Assembly (NCBI GenBank): GCA_050303815.1
Contig: JBNLCM010000203.1
Location: 1 to 22,807 of the forward strand
Direction of reading: 5' to 3'
Length of the DNA stretch: 22,807 nt
Source of the DNA: Cognatazoarcus sp050303815
GTDB lineage: Bacteria; Pseudomonadota; Gammaproteobacteria; Burkholderiales; Rhodocyclaceae
Shown: positions 1 to 8,760 of the stretch, piece by piece
Layout: the number at the start of each line of letters is the position of its first letter
Numbering within the stretch: the stretch's first letter is position 1
The notes under the pieces: generated by a model
What the model was told of the DNA's origin: nothing
Database searches by the model: none
Seen by the model: only the letters and a program-made list of their open reading frames with translations
Made by a program: the position numbers and the translations under genes

Positions 1-130
1 CCCCCAGCGCCAGGAGAAGCATTGCAGGTGTCTGTGCGCGCATCGGTAGACCTGTCGAGTCGGGATATTGGCCCGATGATCGCTCCCGGGGACGGCGAAG
101 GGCAAGCGCCGGGGCGCCCGCCCGTCGCGA

Positions 131-1744
131 TCAGCGCAGGCGGAAGCGTGCCGTGGCCTCCTGAAGGCGGACCGAGACGCCCTCGAGGCTCTTCGCCGCC
201 TCCGCGGTACTGCGCACGGCGGCGCTGTTCTCTTCGCTGGAAACGGCGATCTGCTCGACGCGGCGGGCGATGTCGTTGCTGGCCGCCGACTGCTCCCGCA
301 GGGCATTGGTGATCTCTTCAACCGACTCGACCACGCTGGTGGACTTGTCGCCGATCTCGCTAATCGTGTCGCGGGCCTGTTCGGACAGCGCGTTGCCGGC
401 CCGGACCTTATCGACCGCCGAGTGCATGCCGCCGACCACTTCGCGGGTGACGCCCTGGATCTCGCCGATCATCCGTGTGATGTCCTGGGTCGACTGGCCT
501 GTGCGTTCGGCAAGCTTGCGCACCTCGTCTGCCACGACCGCGAAGCCCCGGCCCTGTTCGCCCGCGCGGGCGGCCTCGATGGCTGCATTGAGGGCGAGCA
601 GGTTGGTCTGGTCGGCGACCTCCCGGATGACCATCACGATCGACGAGATCTCCTCGGACAGCCGGCCGAGCTCCTCGATCCGGGTCGCTGCGTCCTCGAC
701 GGCACCCGAGGTGTCGCGGTTGCCGACAAGCAGCTTGTCGATCACGGTGCCGCCTTCGCGGGACGCCGCGCCAGAAGACACTGAGGCCTCGCGCACGTCG
801 TCGGCGCGGGCCGAGACATGACTGATGGAGACGGACATCTCCTCGACGCTGGCCGCCATCGACGAGGCGGACTGGGACTGCTCGTCGGTCGCGACCGAGA
901 GCTGTTCGGTGGTTGTCGACAGCTCTTCGCTCATCGTGGCCACCTGCTGGGCATCGGCCTGCATCTGCAGCACGATGTCTCGCAGCTTCTGTTGCATGTC
1001 GCTGCATGAGGCGAGCATGGCGGCGAATTCGTCGCGTCCCTTGACCACGATCTCGCCGGACAGGTCCCCGGTTGCGATCCGCCGGGTCACGTCCTGGGCG
1101 GTGGCGAGCGACTTGAGGATCGAGGCGGCGATACGCAGGCTGACGAAGCCCAGCACGATCGCCACCGCCACGCCGATTGCGATCGAGAGCTGGACGGTCT
1201 CGCGCCGGGTGGCGTCGAACGCCTCGTCGGCCGCGACGGCCTCGGCGAGGGTCGAGTCGGCCATCGCCTTCATGTGATCCCGGATCACGTTGACCTGGGT
1301 GTCGATCTCGGCATCGATGTCACGCACCGAGGCATCGACGGTGCCGGCGTATTCCAGCGTCGGCAGCAGCTTCGTCTCGAACAGCGCGATGATGCCGTCG
1401 ACTCCCTTTCTCGCGCCGCTGACGGAGGACTTCTCCTCGGGCGTGTCGGCGTCGGCGGCGAGATCGTCGAGGTCGCCGAGGGCTTCCTGCTTCAGGGCAG
1501 CGAAATCCTTGCGCGCGGCCGCAAGATCGCGATTGATCACGGCATCGCCGATGATCCGGTAGAACTGAGATCCCAGTCGCGACGCTTCCATGGCGGCGCT
1601 GGCGGTCTGGGAGCGCAGGTAGGCGTCATCCTGCTCCTGGCCGAGCATCGTAAGGTTGGTCGCCACGACAGCGATAAGAAGCATGATGGCGGCAAAGCCG
1701 AGAGCGGCCAGCGCAAGCAGCCGGAAGCGTACACTCGCGAACAT
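131..1744 (-). CDS. Methyl-accepting chemotaxis protein
   Basis: This is an inner-membrane chemoreceptor that would signal to the CheA/CheW array. It has an N-terminal membrane segment (about residues 5-28), a periplasmic helical sensor region of about 155 residues, a second membrane segment (about 186-208), a HAMP domain and a long cytoplasmic coiled coil. The highly conserved signalling tip is present (ADQTNLLALNAAIEAARAGE, followed by GRGFAVVADEVRKLAERT). The protein ends in FRLR, so I see no C-terminal CheR/CheB tether pentapeptide. The start is placed at the second ATG (1744) because GGAGA at 1751-1755 is 6 bases upstream of it and abuts the first ATG (1750). No che gene is in the window, so it is an orphan receptor here. 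The ligand cannot be inferred. Confidence 0.95.
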   Translation of the reverse strand: MFASVRFRLLALAALGFAAIMLLIAVVATNLTMLGQEQDDAYLRSQTASAAMEASRLGSQFYRIIGDAVINRDLAAARKDFAALKQEALGDLDDLAADADTPEEKSSVSGARKGVDGIIALFETKLLPTLEYAGTVDASVRDIDAEIDTQVNVIRDHMKAMADSTLAEAVAADEAFDATRRETVQLSIAIGVAVAIVLGFVSLRIAASILKSLATAQDVTRRIATGDLSGEIVVKGRDEFAAMLASCSDMQQKLRDIVLQMQADAQQVATMSEELSTTTEQLSVATDEQSQSASSMAASVEEMSVSISHVSARADDVREASVSSGAASREGGTVIDKLLVGNRDTSGAVEDAATRIEELGRLSEEISSIVMVIREVADQTNLLALNAAIEAARAGEQGRGFAVVADEVRKLAERTGQSTQDITRMIGEIQGVTREVVGGMHSAVDKVRAGNALSEQARDTISEIGDKSTSVVESVEEITNALREQSAASNDIARRVEQIAVSSEENSAAVRSTAEAAKSLEGVSVRLQEATARFRLR

Positions 1745-1786
1745 GTTCATTCTCCATGAGCTTGTTGGGGTTTCTTGTTACCTAAG

Positions 1787-1813
1787 CTTACGGCGGAATG
1801 GATTGTGACTTAA
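1787..1813 (-). promoter_or_regulatory. FliA (sigma-28)-like promoter of the chemoreceptor gene
   Basis: Read on the minus strand, TTAAGTCA is followed after exactly 11 bases by GCCGTAAG. The sigma-28 consensus is TAAAGTTT-N11-GCCGATAA, so the GCCG core and the spacing fit and several flanking bases match. It lies about 43 bases upstream of the chosen start, in an AT-rich gap. Chemoreceptor genes are classic FliA targets. The match is imperfect and was found by eye. Confidence 0.55.
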
Positions 1814-1879
1814 TGTGTCGTTAGTTATAGAGAATTGCTTCAGATCAAGCTTTTGCTCGGGTCGCGGGGGGTATCCGCG

Positions 1880-2620
1880 TCAGCGGTTGGCGGCGCCGGT
1901 GACCGTCCGGGCCGCTTCAGAGGCGTCAAAGCGGACGGAGTCGATGGTCGAGTGACCAATGTGCTGTCCCATGGCGTAGTGTTCTTCGCGGGTGGCGACG
2001 AGATGTCCGTCGAGCGTCCGGAAATCGCGGTATTCCGTCGCGAACTGCAGATCGCCGATGCCGAGTCCGGTGGCGCGCACGATGTGGCCGCTCGCCTGGT
2101 CGACTTCGACCACCAGTCGCAGGGGGGCGGGCAGCGCGAGGACGAGCAAGTCGAGCGCGCCACCCTGGGGCGACGGCTGGCTACCCAGGTAGGAGATCGG
2201 CGCGCCTGGGGCGAGCAGGTTCCAGGGCAGCAGGGCTCGCCCGGCCTGGAGGCGCATGGCCATCAGGAAGGGGCGTGCCATCCGTCGATTGCCCTGCCAG
2301 GCCTGTTCGCCGTCCATGGCGCGCAGTTCGGTGCCGCCGGGATAGTCCAGGCGGACACGGAAGGTGTCGGGTTGCTGCCAGCTGCGGGCCATCGGCCCAT
2401 CGCCCCGCCGGCGTGAATGAATGCGGCCGGTGACGTGCATGGCGGAGAACGCGGGGCGTTCGCCGTAGGCACTGCGGATACGCTCGAGCGCGGACGTCAG
2501 CGGGTCTGCGTCGTCCCCCGTCGCCCATCCCGCCGTCAGACCCAGAAGGGTCGCCGCGGCCAGGCGCATGAGGCGGCCAATCGGCGGTGCGTGGGTGAGA
2601 TGGAAAGAGGCGGTCTGCAC
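1880..2620 (-). CDS. LolA-like exported protein, uncharacterised
   Basis: This 246-residue protein has a hydrophobic segment near residues 18-36, which suggests a signal peptide whose real start may be the Met at residue 18 (2569). The mature part has a pattern typical of LolA/LolB-fold proteins: an N-terminal helix with spaced residues, then strands such as FRVRLDYPGGTELRAMDGEQAW and later a region around GIGDLQFATEYRDFRTLDG. It may bind a lipid or lipoprotein acyl chain in the periplasm, but this is inferred from fold-like pattern only. The GTG start at 2620 has GGAG about 11 bases upstream, which is long. The gene is divergent from slyX and sits upstream of the chemoreceptor gene on the same strand, with 129 bases between. 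Confidence 0.75.
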   Translation of the reverse strand: MQTASFHLTHAPPIGRLMRLAAATLLGLTAGWATGDDADPLTSALERIRSAYGERPAFSAMHVTGRIHSRRRGDGPMARSWQQPDTFRVRLDYPGGTELRAMDGEQAWQGNRRMARPFLMAMRLQAGRALLPWNLLAPGAPISYLGSQPSPQGGALDLLVLALPAPLRLVVEVDQASGHIVRATGLGIGDLQFATEYRDFRTLDGHLVATREEHYAMGQHIGHSTIDSVRFDASEAARTVTGAANR

Positions 2621-2654
2621 GGTGGATTCGCTCCGGTGGCGGGGGTCGCGAACC

Positions 2655-2660
2655 TATAAT
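2655..2660 (+). promoter_or_regulatory. Perfect -10 element (TATAAT) before slyX
   Basis: TATAAT lies 26 bases upstream of the slyX start. The predicted transcription start (about 2667) leaves a leader of about 20 bases containing the ribosome binding site. I see no good -35 hexamer at 16-18 bases, so strength is uncertain. Confidence 0.4.
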
Positions 2661-2685
2661 GCCACGCCACACTCAGGAGCCACCG

Positions 2686-2895
2686 ATGACCGACGCCCAG
2701 CGCCTAGACGATCTCGAGGGCAAGCTTGTCCTCGCCGAGGACCTGCTCGAGTCCCTCAATATGACGGTCTTTCGGCAGCAGGAACAGATTCAGGCGATGC
2801 AGCGCCAGTTGGCGGACATGGCGCGGCAGATCGCGGGCCTTTCCGGGTCGGCGGGGCTCAGCGCACCCGCCGACGAGGTGCCGCCCCATTACTGA
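2686..2895 (+). CDS. slyX: SlyX family protein
   Basis: This is a 69-residue protein consisting mostly of one amphipathic heptad helix (LDDLEGKLVLAEDLLESLN, then FRQQEQIQAMQRQLADMARQI) and ending in PPHY. That architecture and the terminal PPHY are typical of SlyX, a small coiled-coil protein of unknown molecular function common in proteobacteria. An upstream in-frame ATG at 2659 exists, but AGGAG at 2675-2679 fixes the start at 2686. The stop overlaps the 3' end of the opposing gene by 7 bases. Confidence 0.9.
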   Translation: MTDAQRLDDLEGKLVLAEDLLESLNMTVFRQQEQIQAMQRQLADMARQIAGLSGSAGLSAPADEVPPHY

Positions 2896-3584
2896 GGCTG
2901 GGCCGCCGGCGGATGGTTCCGGGTTGGAACGGCGGTGCTGGCTTCGAGTGGCCCGCTCAGGCGCGCGAATTCGGACGGCGCGACGTATTGCAGCAGTTCG
3001 CGTCCTCCCGGATCGAGCAGGATGTCCAGGCCCCGGTCAGGGTAGAGCAGGTGCTCGCTCTCGCCGACGGCCACGCGGGACAGGGGTTCGCCGAAGCGCG
3101 CCAGGACGGCCGATGCATCCAGATTGACCGACGGAATGAAGGTGATCGCGCTGATCGGCCAGGCCATGGCCGCATGCTGGTCCTCGCCCGCAAGCGCAAG
3201 GCGGCGAGCACCGCTCTGCAGCGCTGACGAATCCGGTGCCCGGGCGACGAGGCCCTCGAGTGCACCCGGCGGGATCTGCACGGTCAGGATCAGGCGGCCG
3301 GTCACGAATCCGAGCTGAACCCGTTCCAGGTAGGCCTCGAGCGCCAGGGCCTCGTCCCTGTCCATGATCAAGCCGATCTCGCGCTCGGGGCCATGCAGGC
3401 GGACCGCGTCGGCAAGGGTGCTGCCAGGCAGGCTGAGCCCGAAGACGTGGCTGCCACCCTGGCCGTCGGCCTTCACGTTCCACGGCAGGTGCTCGGGCGA
3501 CCCCTGGGCTGGCGGGGAGGGCAGCAGGAAGGGGAGCGTCAGGACGATCAGGATCAGGCCGCCCAGCAGTCCGGCAAGTTTCAC
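2889..3584 (-). CDS. Uncharacterised single-pass membrane or exported protein coupled to rlhA
   Basis: This 231-residue protein has an N-terminal hydrophobic segment (about residues 3-23, rich in Leu and Ile) that should act as a signal anchor or signal peptide, followed by a soluble domain and a Pro-rich tail ending NHPPAAQPQ. I do not recognise a family. It starts with GTG, which overlaps the rlhA stop in a GTGA arrangement, so translation is very likely coupled to rlhA. Its 3' end overlaps slyX on the opposite strand. The tight coupling is all the context offers; a direct role in rRNA modification is unlikely for an exported protein. Confidence 0.85.
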   Translation of the reverse strand: MKLAGLLGGLILIVLTLPFLLPSPPAQGSPEHLPWNVKADGQGGSHVFGLSLPGSTLADAVRLHGPEREIGLIMDRDEALALEAYLERVQLGFVTGRLILTVQIPPGALEGLVARAPDSSALQSGARRLALAGEDQHAAMAWPISAITFIPSVNLDASAVLARFGEPLSRVAVGESEHLLYPDRGLDILLDPGGRELLQYVAPSEFARLSGPLEASTAVPTRNHPPAAQPQ

Positions 3585-5500
3585 GGCTTTGCCTCATGGT
3601 TGTCGGCAGGTGGCCGCCGGCGCATCAGGCTCACCGGTTGGGCCGCCGCTTCGAAGGCGCCCGCCCGCAAGGCGCCGACCACGTGCATCTCGCACCGCTT
3701 GCAGTCGAAGCGGAGGGTCAGGCGGTCCTTGCCGTGTACCAGTTGCATGGGATCGGGCCGAATGCCTTTCACCTGCTTCGGACACAGGTTGAAGCTGTAG
3801 CGCAGGCAGTGCCGGGTGATCATCAGCGACACGTCGCCGGTTTCGTGATTGGCTTCGTAGGCATCGTCGATCAGCACTACCCCGTGGCGTTCGTAGAAGC
3901 GCCGCGCGGCCCCATTGAGCACGTTGCCCAGGTAGGACAGCTCGGTCTGCGGATACAGGGGTGCCGGGTTGTCCGGACGCTTCCTGGGCAGTGGCCGCCG
4001 CGCAAGCCGTCGTGCCTGGCTCAGGGAGGCCACCGCGTTCCGCCGCAGCTGGTTGAGGGCCGCGGCGGGCAGGAAGGGGCAGGGGATGAGGGCGACGTCG
4101 AGCCTGCGGGCTTCGAAGTCGCTATCGCCAAGCTTGGCCAGCTGGCGCGCGAAGGTGTCGTGGGCCCGCGGTGTGTCGCGAGCCTCCTCCGCGGGGCAGG
4201 GCAGGGCGGCCGCGCCCACGTGGCCTGCCTCGTCCGTCAGGACGAGTTCGAGCGTGGGCCCCGCGCGCTTCAACACCACGTCCACGGCGATGCGACGGTC
4301 GGCGGACGGCCGCTCGAGGAGGCGCTCGAAGGTCTGGTCGTGGTTCCGGTAGAGCGCCATCCCCTCGGCCAGCTCGTCTGCCAGGGTGGCCGGCCACAGG
4401 CGGTGCCCTTCTGCCCGGTTGATCCGCATGCCGCCGAGCGAGCCGTCCGCACGGTAGTAGCTCAGCCCGTCACCGTTGGCAAAGGCCTGCGTCGAATCGA
4501 CGTCGAGCCAGCCGCTTCCCATGGCGCGGATCGTTCCGACTGCCTCACCGACGTATTTGGGCGAGTCGAACGCGCCGATATCCGCCTGGCGCCCGTTCGC
4601 GAAGTAGTCGGTGGCCCCGCGATTGAAGCTCTTCTCGGGACGCGGCGTGAACGTGTAGGAGCTCCGACCCGCGCTGGCGCGCTGGTAGGCAGCACCCTGG
4701 TCGATGATGCGGTCAAGCAGTTGGCGGTAATGGGCGGTGATGTTCTTGACGTAGCCGAGGTCCTTGAGGCGGCCCTCGATCTTGAAGCTGCGCACGCCCG
4801 CGTCGGCCAGCGCGAGCAGGTTGGCGCTCTGGTCGTTGTCCTTCATCGACAGCAGGTGCTTGCCTGCGGCGACGACCTGTCCGTCGCCGTCCGCCAGGTC
4901 GTAGGGCAGGCGACAGGCCTGCGAACACGCCCCCCGGTTGGCGCTGCGGCCAGTGTGGGCGTGGCTGATGTAGCACTGTCCGCTGTAGGCCACGCACAGC
5001 GCGCCGTGCACGAAGTACTCCAGGACGGCATCGGTCTCGGCGGCGATCGCCCGAACCTGGTCGAGGCTGAGTTCGCGCGCGAGGACGATCTGGGAGAAGC
5101 CGACACCCGACAGGAAGCGGACCTTGTCGGCGCTGCGGTTGTCGGTCTGGGTACTGGCGTGGAGCTGGATCGGGGGCAGCTCGAGCTCGAGCAGGCCGAG
5201 GTCCTGGATGATCAGCGCGTCGGCGCCGGCATCATGGCAGGCCCAGGCCTGCTCGCAGGCCGGCTCGAGTTCGTCGTCCGTCAGGATCGTGTTCAGCGCG
5301 ACAAAGACGCGGGCGTCGAAGCGGTGGGCAAACTCGGCCAGCCGCGCAATGTCGCCCACCGGATTGCCGGCGCCGTAGCGGGCACCGAAGTCCGGCCCGC
5401 CGATATAGACCGCATCGGCACCATGGCGGATGGCTTCGATGCCGAAATCGACGTTCTTGGCGGGAGACAGCAGTTCCAGGCGCTGGGTCGGAGCGGGCAT
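3581..5500 (-). CDS. rlhA: 23S rRNA 5-hydroxycytidine synthase RlhA (peptidase U32 family)
   Basis: RlhA in E. coli (formerly YdcP) makes 5-hydroxycytidine at C2501 of 23S rRNA. This 639-residue protein is close to the E. coli length (about 650) and much longer than the paralogue TrhP/YegQ (about 450). The U32 signature is present at residues 161-179 (E-x-F-x2-G-A-L-C-x4-G-x-C-x-I-S), with Cys169 and Cys176, followed by GACSQACR with Cys192 and Cys196. These four are candidate metal or iron-sulfur ligands. The N-terminus (LELLSPAKN, then ADAVYIGG) is the usual barrel start. The C-terminal extension has another four Cys (HCLRYSFNLCPK and DCKRCE). It is followed in the same transcript by the uncharacterised gene at 2889-3584. 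Confidence 0.9.
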   Translation of the reverse strand: MPAPTQRLELLSPAKNVDFGIEAIRHGADAVYIGGPDFGARYGAGNPVGDIARLAEFAHRFDARVFVALNTILTDDELEPACEQAWACHDAGADALIIQDLGLLELELPPIQLHASTQTDNRSADKVRFLSGVGFSQIVLARELSLDQVRAIAAETDAVLEYFVHGALCVAYSGQCYISHAHTGRSANRGACSQACRLPYDLADGDGQVVAAGKHLLSMKDNDQSANLLALADAGVRSFKIEGRLKDLGYVKNITAHYRQLLDRIIDQGAAYQRASAGRSSYTFTPRPEKSFNRGATDYFANGRQADIGAFDSPKYVGEAVGTIRAMGSGWLDVDSTQAFANGDGLSYYRADGSLGGMRINRAEGHRLWPATLADELAEGMALYRNHDQTFERLLERPSADRRIAVDVVLKRAGPTLELVLTDEAGHVGAAALPCPAEEARDTPRAHDTFARQLAKLGDSDFEARRLDVALIPCPFLPAAALNQLRRNAVASLSQARRLARRPLPRKRPDNPAPLYPQTELSYLGNVLNGAARRFYERHGVVLIDDAYEANHETGDVSLMITRHCLRYSFNLCPKQVKGIRPDPMQLVHGKDRLTLRFDCKRCEMHVVGALRAGAFEAAAQPVSLMRRRPPADNHEAKP

Positions 5501-5746
5501 GCGGATGCGACGGGTTTTGCGGACGCGAATGGTGGCATGGGCAGGGGCGCCGCTTCAATAGCCGGGCGTCGTGCCGGCACCAATCTTTCGATCTCCTTAT
5601 AAGTGTTTCGGGATATTTGAAAACACTACCGTTCGTCTTGTTGCTCATTGACGTGGGAAATTCTTCCGCAAAAATGTCATAAACCATCACGCGAATATGG
5701 TTTTCAGCACCTCGAACCTGCTCACTGACATTACAGGGGGGTATGC

Positions 5747-7669
5747 ATGTCACATGTCAACTCAATGATGCGGAAATCTCTTCCGCTGCTCGTGGCCCTG
5801 GCGACCGTGCCGATACCGGGCCTGGCCGACCTCAGCGCAGTGCCCGACTCGCTCGAACTGGTCCGCGGGGAAACGGCCCGCATCCAGCTCTTCGGCGCGG
5901 AAAGCCGCCTGCGGTTGAGGAACTCGGACGAAGAAGTGGTCGAGGCGAAGCTGCGCGACGGCGCCGTTCGCGTCGAGGCCGATCACGTCGGCACGGCCAT
6001 TCTGCGCGTCTGGGACCGCGAGTCGTCCGTCTCGATTCCGGTCACGGTCCGCCGCGAACGCGACGAGGACGATGGCGGCGGTGGCGGCGACACGGGTGGC
6101 GGCGGTGGGGGGGGCAACCTCAGCGGCGACTTCACCTTGCTCGGCTGGAACGATCTCGGCATGCACTGCATGGACGCCGACTACTCCGTCTTCTCGATCC
6201 TGCCGCCGTTCAACAACCTGCACGCGCAGCTGGTCGGCAAGAACGGGCAAGGTGTCGTGACCCAGGGCGTTACGCTGACTTTCGAGGCGCTGGCCGACCC
6301 GGACGGATCGATCAACAGCTTCTCCACCGGCAAGACGAACTTCTGGCAGTACGAGGACGCATTGTTCGGCGTCAACCTGCCGGACGGGCAGGGGCTTGCC
6401 GGCTACGAGACGGCCGGTCCGGCGGCGCAGGCCATGACCCTCGATGCCGGGAGCGGTCAGTTCGTGGCCGAAGGCATTCCGATCACGCCATATGACGATG
6501 CCGGCGCCAAGAACTTCTATCCGCTCGTGCGGGTGGCTGCCCATGATGGCAGTGGCAACCTCCTCGCCGAAGCGCGTGTGGTGCTGCCCGTGTCGGACGA
6601 GATGACCTGTGTCGGCTGCCATGGATCAGGCTCGGGTCCCGATGCCGAGCCTCAGGCCGGGTGGCTGAACGACCCCGATGCCGAACGGGACTATCGCCGC
6701 AACATCCTGCGTCTGCACGACCAGGAGCAACTGGGCAATCCGGCCTTCACGCTCGCCCTCGGCCAGTTCGGCTACTCGCCGGCCGGCCTGCTGGCGACCG
6801 CCGACAGCGGTCGTCCGATCCTGTGTGCCAGCTGCCATTCGTCGAATGCGCTACCGGGTACCGGTGCCGACGGCATCAGCCCGCTGACCGAGGCGATGCA
6901 CCGGCAACATGCCTCGGCTGCCGATCCGGTGAGCGGACAGCTGCTGGGCGACAGCACCAACCGCGGCGCCTGCTACCAGTGCCACCCGGGATCGGAGACG
7001 CGCTGCCTTCGTGGCGTGATGGGCAATGCGGTGCAGGAAGATGGCTCGCTCGCCATGCAGTGCCAGAACTGCCATGGCCAGATGGCCGATGTCGGACGCG
7101 AGGGGCGCGTGGGCTGGCTCGAACAGCCTGATTGCCAGAGCTGCCACCACGATGGCCAGCGCGAGACCTCGGCGCTGACCGCTGATGGCCAGCTCAAGAC
7201 GTGGGCGGATGCGCGCTATGCCACCAACGAGAACGTGCCCGCGGCCGGGTTCAACCTGTATCGTTTCAGCAAGGGCCACGGCGACCTGCAGTGCGAGGCG
7301 TGCCACGGCGCGACCCATGCCGAGTACCCGAGCTCGCATCGCAATGACAACCTGCTGTCGCAGGATGTCCAGGGGCGGGATGGCACGATTGGCGAATGCA
7401 CGGCCTGTCACGCCACGATGCCCGACACCGCGACCGGTGGTCCGCACGGCATGCACACCGTGGGGAGCCGCTGGATTGACCGGCATGAAGGCGTCGCGGA
7501 ACGCGGTACCGGCGACTGTGCCTACTGCCATGGCGCGGACTACCGCGGGAGCCCGCTATCGGCAGTGAAGGTGGCGCGCAGCTTCAGCGCCGAAGGTCGC
7601 AGCGTCAGCTATGACGTCGGTGACCAGGTCGGTTGCTACGACTGCCACAACGGTCCGCGGGGCGATTGA
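5747..7669 (+). CDS. Secreted nonaheme cytochrome c with N-terminal beta domain
   Basis: This 640-residue protein has a signal peptide (about residues 8-27, ending GLA). It then has a beta-rich domain (about 29-102: SLELVRGETARIQLFG, followed by VEADHVGTAILRVWD) resembling the Ig-like/secretin N-terminal fold. A Gly-rich acidic hinge follows (about 104-123). A domain of about 150 residues opens with LGWNDLGMHCMDADYSVFS, a motif I associate with some multiheme cytochromes. Nine CXXCH heme sites come last, beginning at Cys 288, 360, 409, 439, 463, 516, 551, 591 and 630. There is no lipobox, further membrane segment, porin or quinol oxidase gene nearby, so it is probably periplasmic or extracellular. 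It likely carries electrons; donor and acceptor are unknown. GGGGGG just upstream may be the ribosome binding site; the Met at residue 7 or 8 is an alternative start. Confidence 0.92.
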   Translation: MSHVNSMMRKSLPLLVALATVPIPGLADLSAVPDSLELVRGETARIQLFGAESRLRLRNSDEEVVEAKLRDGAVRVEADHVGTAILRVWDRESSVSIPVTVRRERDEDDGGGGGDTGGGGGGGNLSGDFTLLGWNDLGMHCMDADYSVFSILPPFNNLHAQLVGKNGQGVVTQGVTLTFEALADPDGSINSFSTGKTNFWQYEDALFGVNLPDGQGLAGYETAGPAAQAMTLDAGSGQFVAEGIPITPYDDAGAKNFYPLVRVAAHDGSGNLLAEARVVLPVSDEMTCVGCHGSGSGPDAEPQAGWLNDPDAERDYRRNILRLHDQEQLGNPAFTLALGQFGYSPAGLLATADSGRPILCASCHSSNALPGTGADGISPLTEAMHRQHASAADPVSGQLLGDSTNRGACYQCHPGSETRCLRGVMGNAVQEDGSLAMQCQNCHGQMADVGREGRVGWLEQPDCQSCHHDGQRETSALTADGQLKTWADARYATNENVPAAGFNLYRFSKGHGDLQCEACHGATHAEYPSSHRNDNLLSQDVQGRDGTIGECTACHATMPDTATGGPHGMHTVGSRWIDRHEGVAERGTGDCAYCHGADYRGSPLSAVKVARSFSAEGRSVSYDVGDQVGCYDCHNGPRGD

Positions 7670-7700
7670 AGAGCGCGCACTGAGCTCATTGGCTCGCCCG

Positions 7701-7738
7701 TAGCCCCCGCGTCATCCAAAAGGATGGGGCGGGGGCTA
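7701..7738 (+). terminator. Hairpin terminator after the cytochrome gene
   Basis: TAGCCCCCGC pairs with GCGGGGGCTA. A 2x2 mismatch follows, then CATCC pairs with GGATG around an AAAA loop. The hairpin begins 31 bases after the stop codon. It is followed by AAATTAATT rather than a clean T run, so termination may be partial. Confidence 0.6.
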
Positions 7739-7771
7739 AATTAATTCGAATAGTCGCCGTAAAACCGTGCC

Positions 7772-8692
7772 ATGAGCATACTGGCCGACGATCCCGTCTT
7801 CATCCCGTCGAGCGTGCGTGCGGCCATCACCATCCGCAACGCCGCCGAAGACCCGTGCATCAACGATGTGACCATCCAGCGGATGGTCTCGTCCGAGCCA
7901 ACGGTGGCCGCGGCGCTGCTCCGGCTGGCCAACAGCGCGACCTACCGTCGCGGCAAACTGATCGAGTCGGTGGCCGATGCGGTGATGATGCTGGGCATGG
8001 GGGAGGTGAGGGCCGTCGCCTCGCAGGTGGCCATGCTGCAGATCGTGCGCGGCATCCGCGGGCGCGCGGCACGGCTGGTTGCCGAGAACCTGCTCCTGCA
8101 TTCCATTTCCGTCTCGACCTTCGCCGAACAGATCGCGCGGGGCGTCGACGGCTGCGAGCCCGCGCGCGTCGCGACGCTCGGCCTGTTCCACGAGATGCCG
8201 ACCTTCCTGCTGCTGGCCGGCTCCAACCAGTCGCCGGAGAAGTTCGAGACGCTGGCTGATATCAGTCGGCTGGCCGAAACGGTTCCGCTTCGCAGCTTCG
8301 AGCTGCTCATGCAGGACTTCGGCCTGCATGCGCTGGCCATACCGCGCATCGTCGAAACCGAAGCGGTCGAGCTTGCCCACGCCTACGTGACTCACCCCAA
8401 TCCGCTCAGGATGCACCCCCTGGAGGGGAAGGAGCGCAAGGGCATGGAGCCCGAGCAGATCGTGCTGCTCCAGGCCATGGCGGACGCCGCCTACGTGACC
8501 CTGGTCGAAGGGCCGTTGCCCGAGACCCGCGACAGCCACCCGCCGCCGGTCGAGCATGTCGCCGACGAGGCAACGGATCCACCGCCGTCCGAGACGCCCA
8601 AGGGATCTGGCAAGGCGTCGCCCGAGGCGTCCCGTGGCGGGATCGTCGCAAAGCTGCAGGCCATGCTGGGCACCCTGTTCGGATCAAAATGA
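7772..8692 (+). CDS. HDOD domain protein
   Basis: This 306-residue protein matches the HDOD pattern, a degenerate HD-GYP relative found in signalling proteins. The core is IQRMVSSEPTVAAALLRLANSA, then SVADAVMMLGMGEVRAVASQ, and later RVATLGLFHEMPTFLLL (residues about 35-165). The catalytic HD pair of true phosphodiesterases is absent, as is usual for HDOD. A Pro/Ser-rich segment (about 255-290) precedes a short C-terminal helix. No receiver or GGDEF domain is fused. It has no strong ribosome binding site and follows the cytochrome terminator by 33 bases, so it probably has its own promoter. It may share a transcript with the hemerythrin gene 68 bases downstream. Confidence 0.85.
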   Translation: MSILADDPVFIPSSVRAAITIRNAAEDPCINDVTIQRMVSSEPTVAAALLRLANSATYRRGKLIESVADAVMMLGMGEVRAVASQVAMLQIVRGIRGRAARLVAENLLLHSISVSTFAEQIARGVDGCEPARVATLGLFHEMPTFLLLAGSNQSPEKFETLADISRLAETVPLRSFELLMQDFGLHALAIPRIVETEAVELAHAYVTHPNPLRMHPLEGKERKGMEPEQIVLLQAMADAAYVTLVEGPLPETRDSHPPPVEHVADEATDPPPSETPKGSGKASPEASRGGIVAKLQAMLGTLFGSK

Positions 8693-8760
8693 GCGCGGTC
8701 CCCCGTCCGGGTGGCGGTGGGGGATGATCGGCAATCGACTGGCATGGAGAACGACTCACC

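Noticed and set aside
1..130. Possible gene end or terminator at the window start
   Set aside because: No recognisable coding pattern and no hairpin with a T run after the chemoreceptor stop; nothing can be supported.
3596..5602. A 668-codon open frame on the plus strand opposite rlhA
   Set aside because: The opposite strand encodes a full-length recognisable RlhA; long antisense frames are common in GC-rich genes and the translation matches no recognisable protein.
6064..6117. Gly-rich repeat tract in the cytochrome gene as a frameshift or assembly fault
   Set aside because: The frame stays open with expected domains on both sides; it reads as a flexible hinge. A base-count error in the G run would break the frame and it does not.
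7381..7397. TGGCACG inside the cytochrome gene as a sigma-54 promoter
   Set aside because: It lacks the GC of the -12 element at the required distance and lies within coding sequence.
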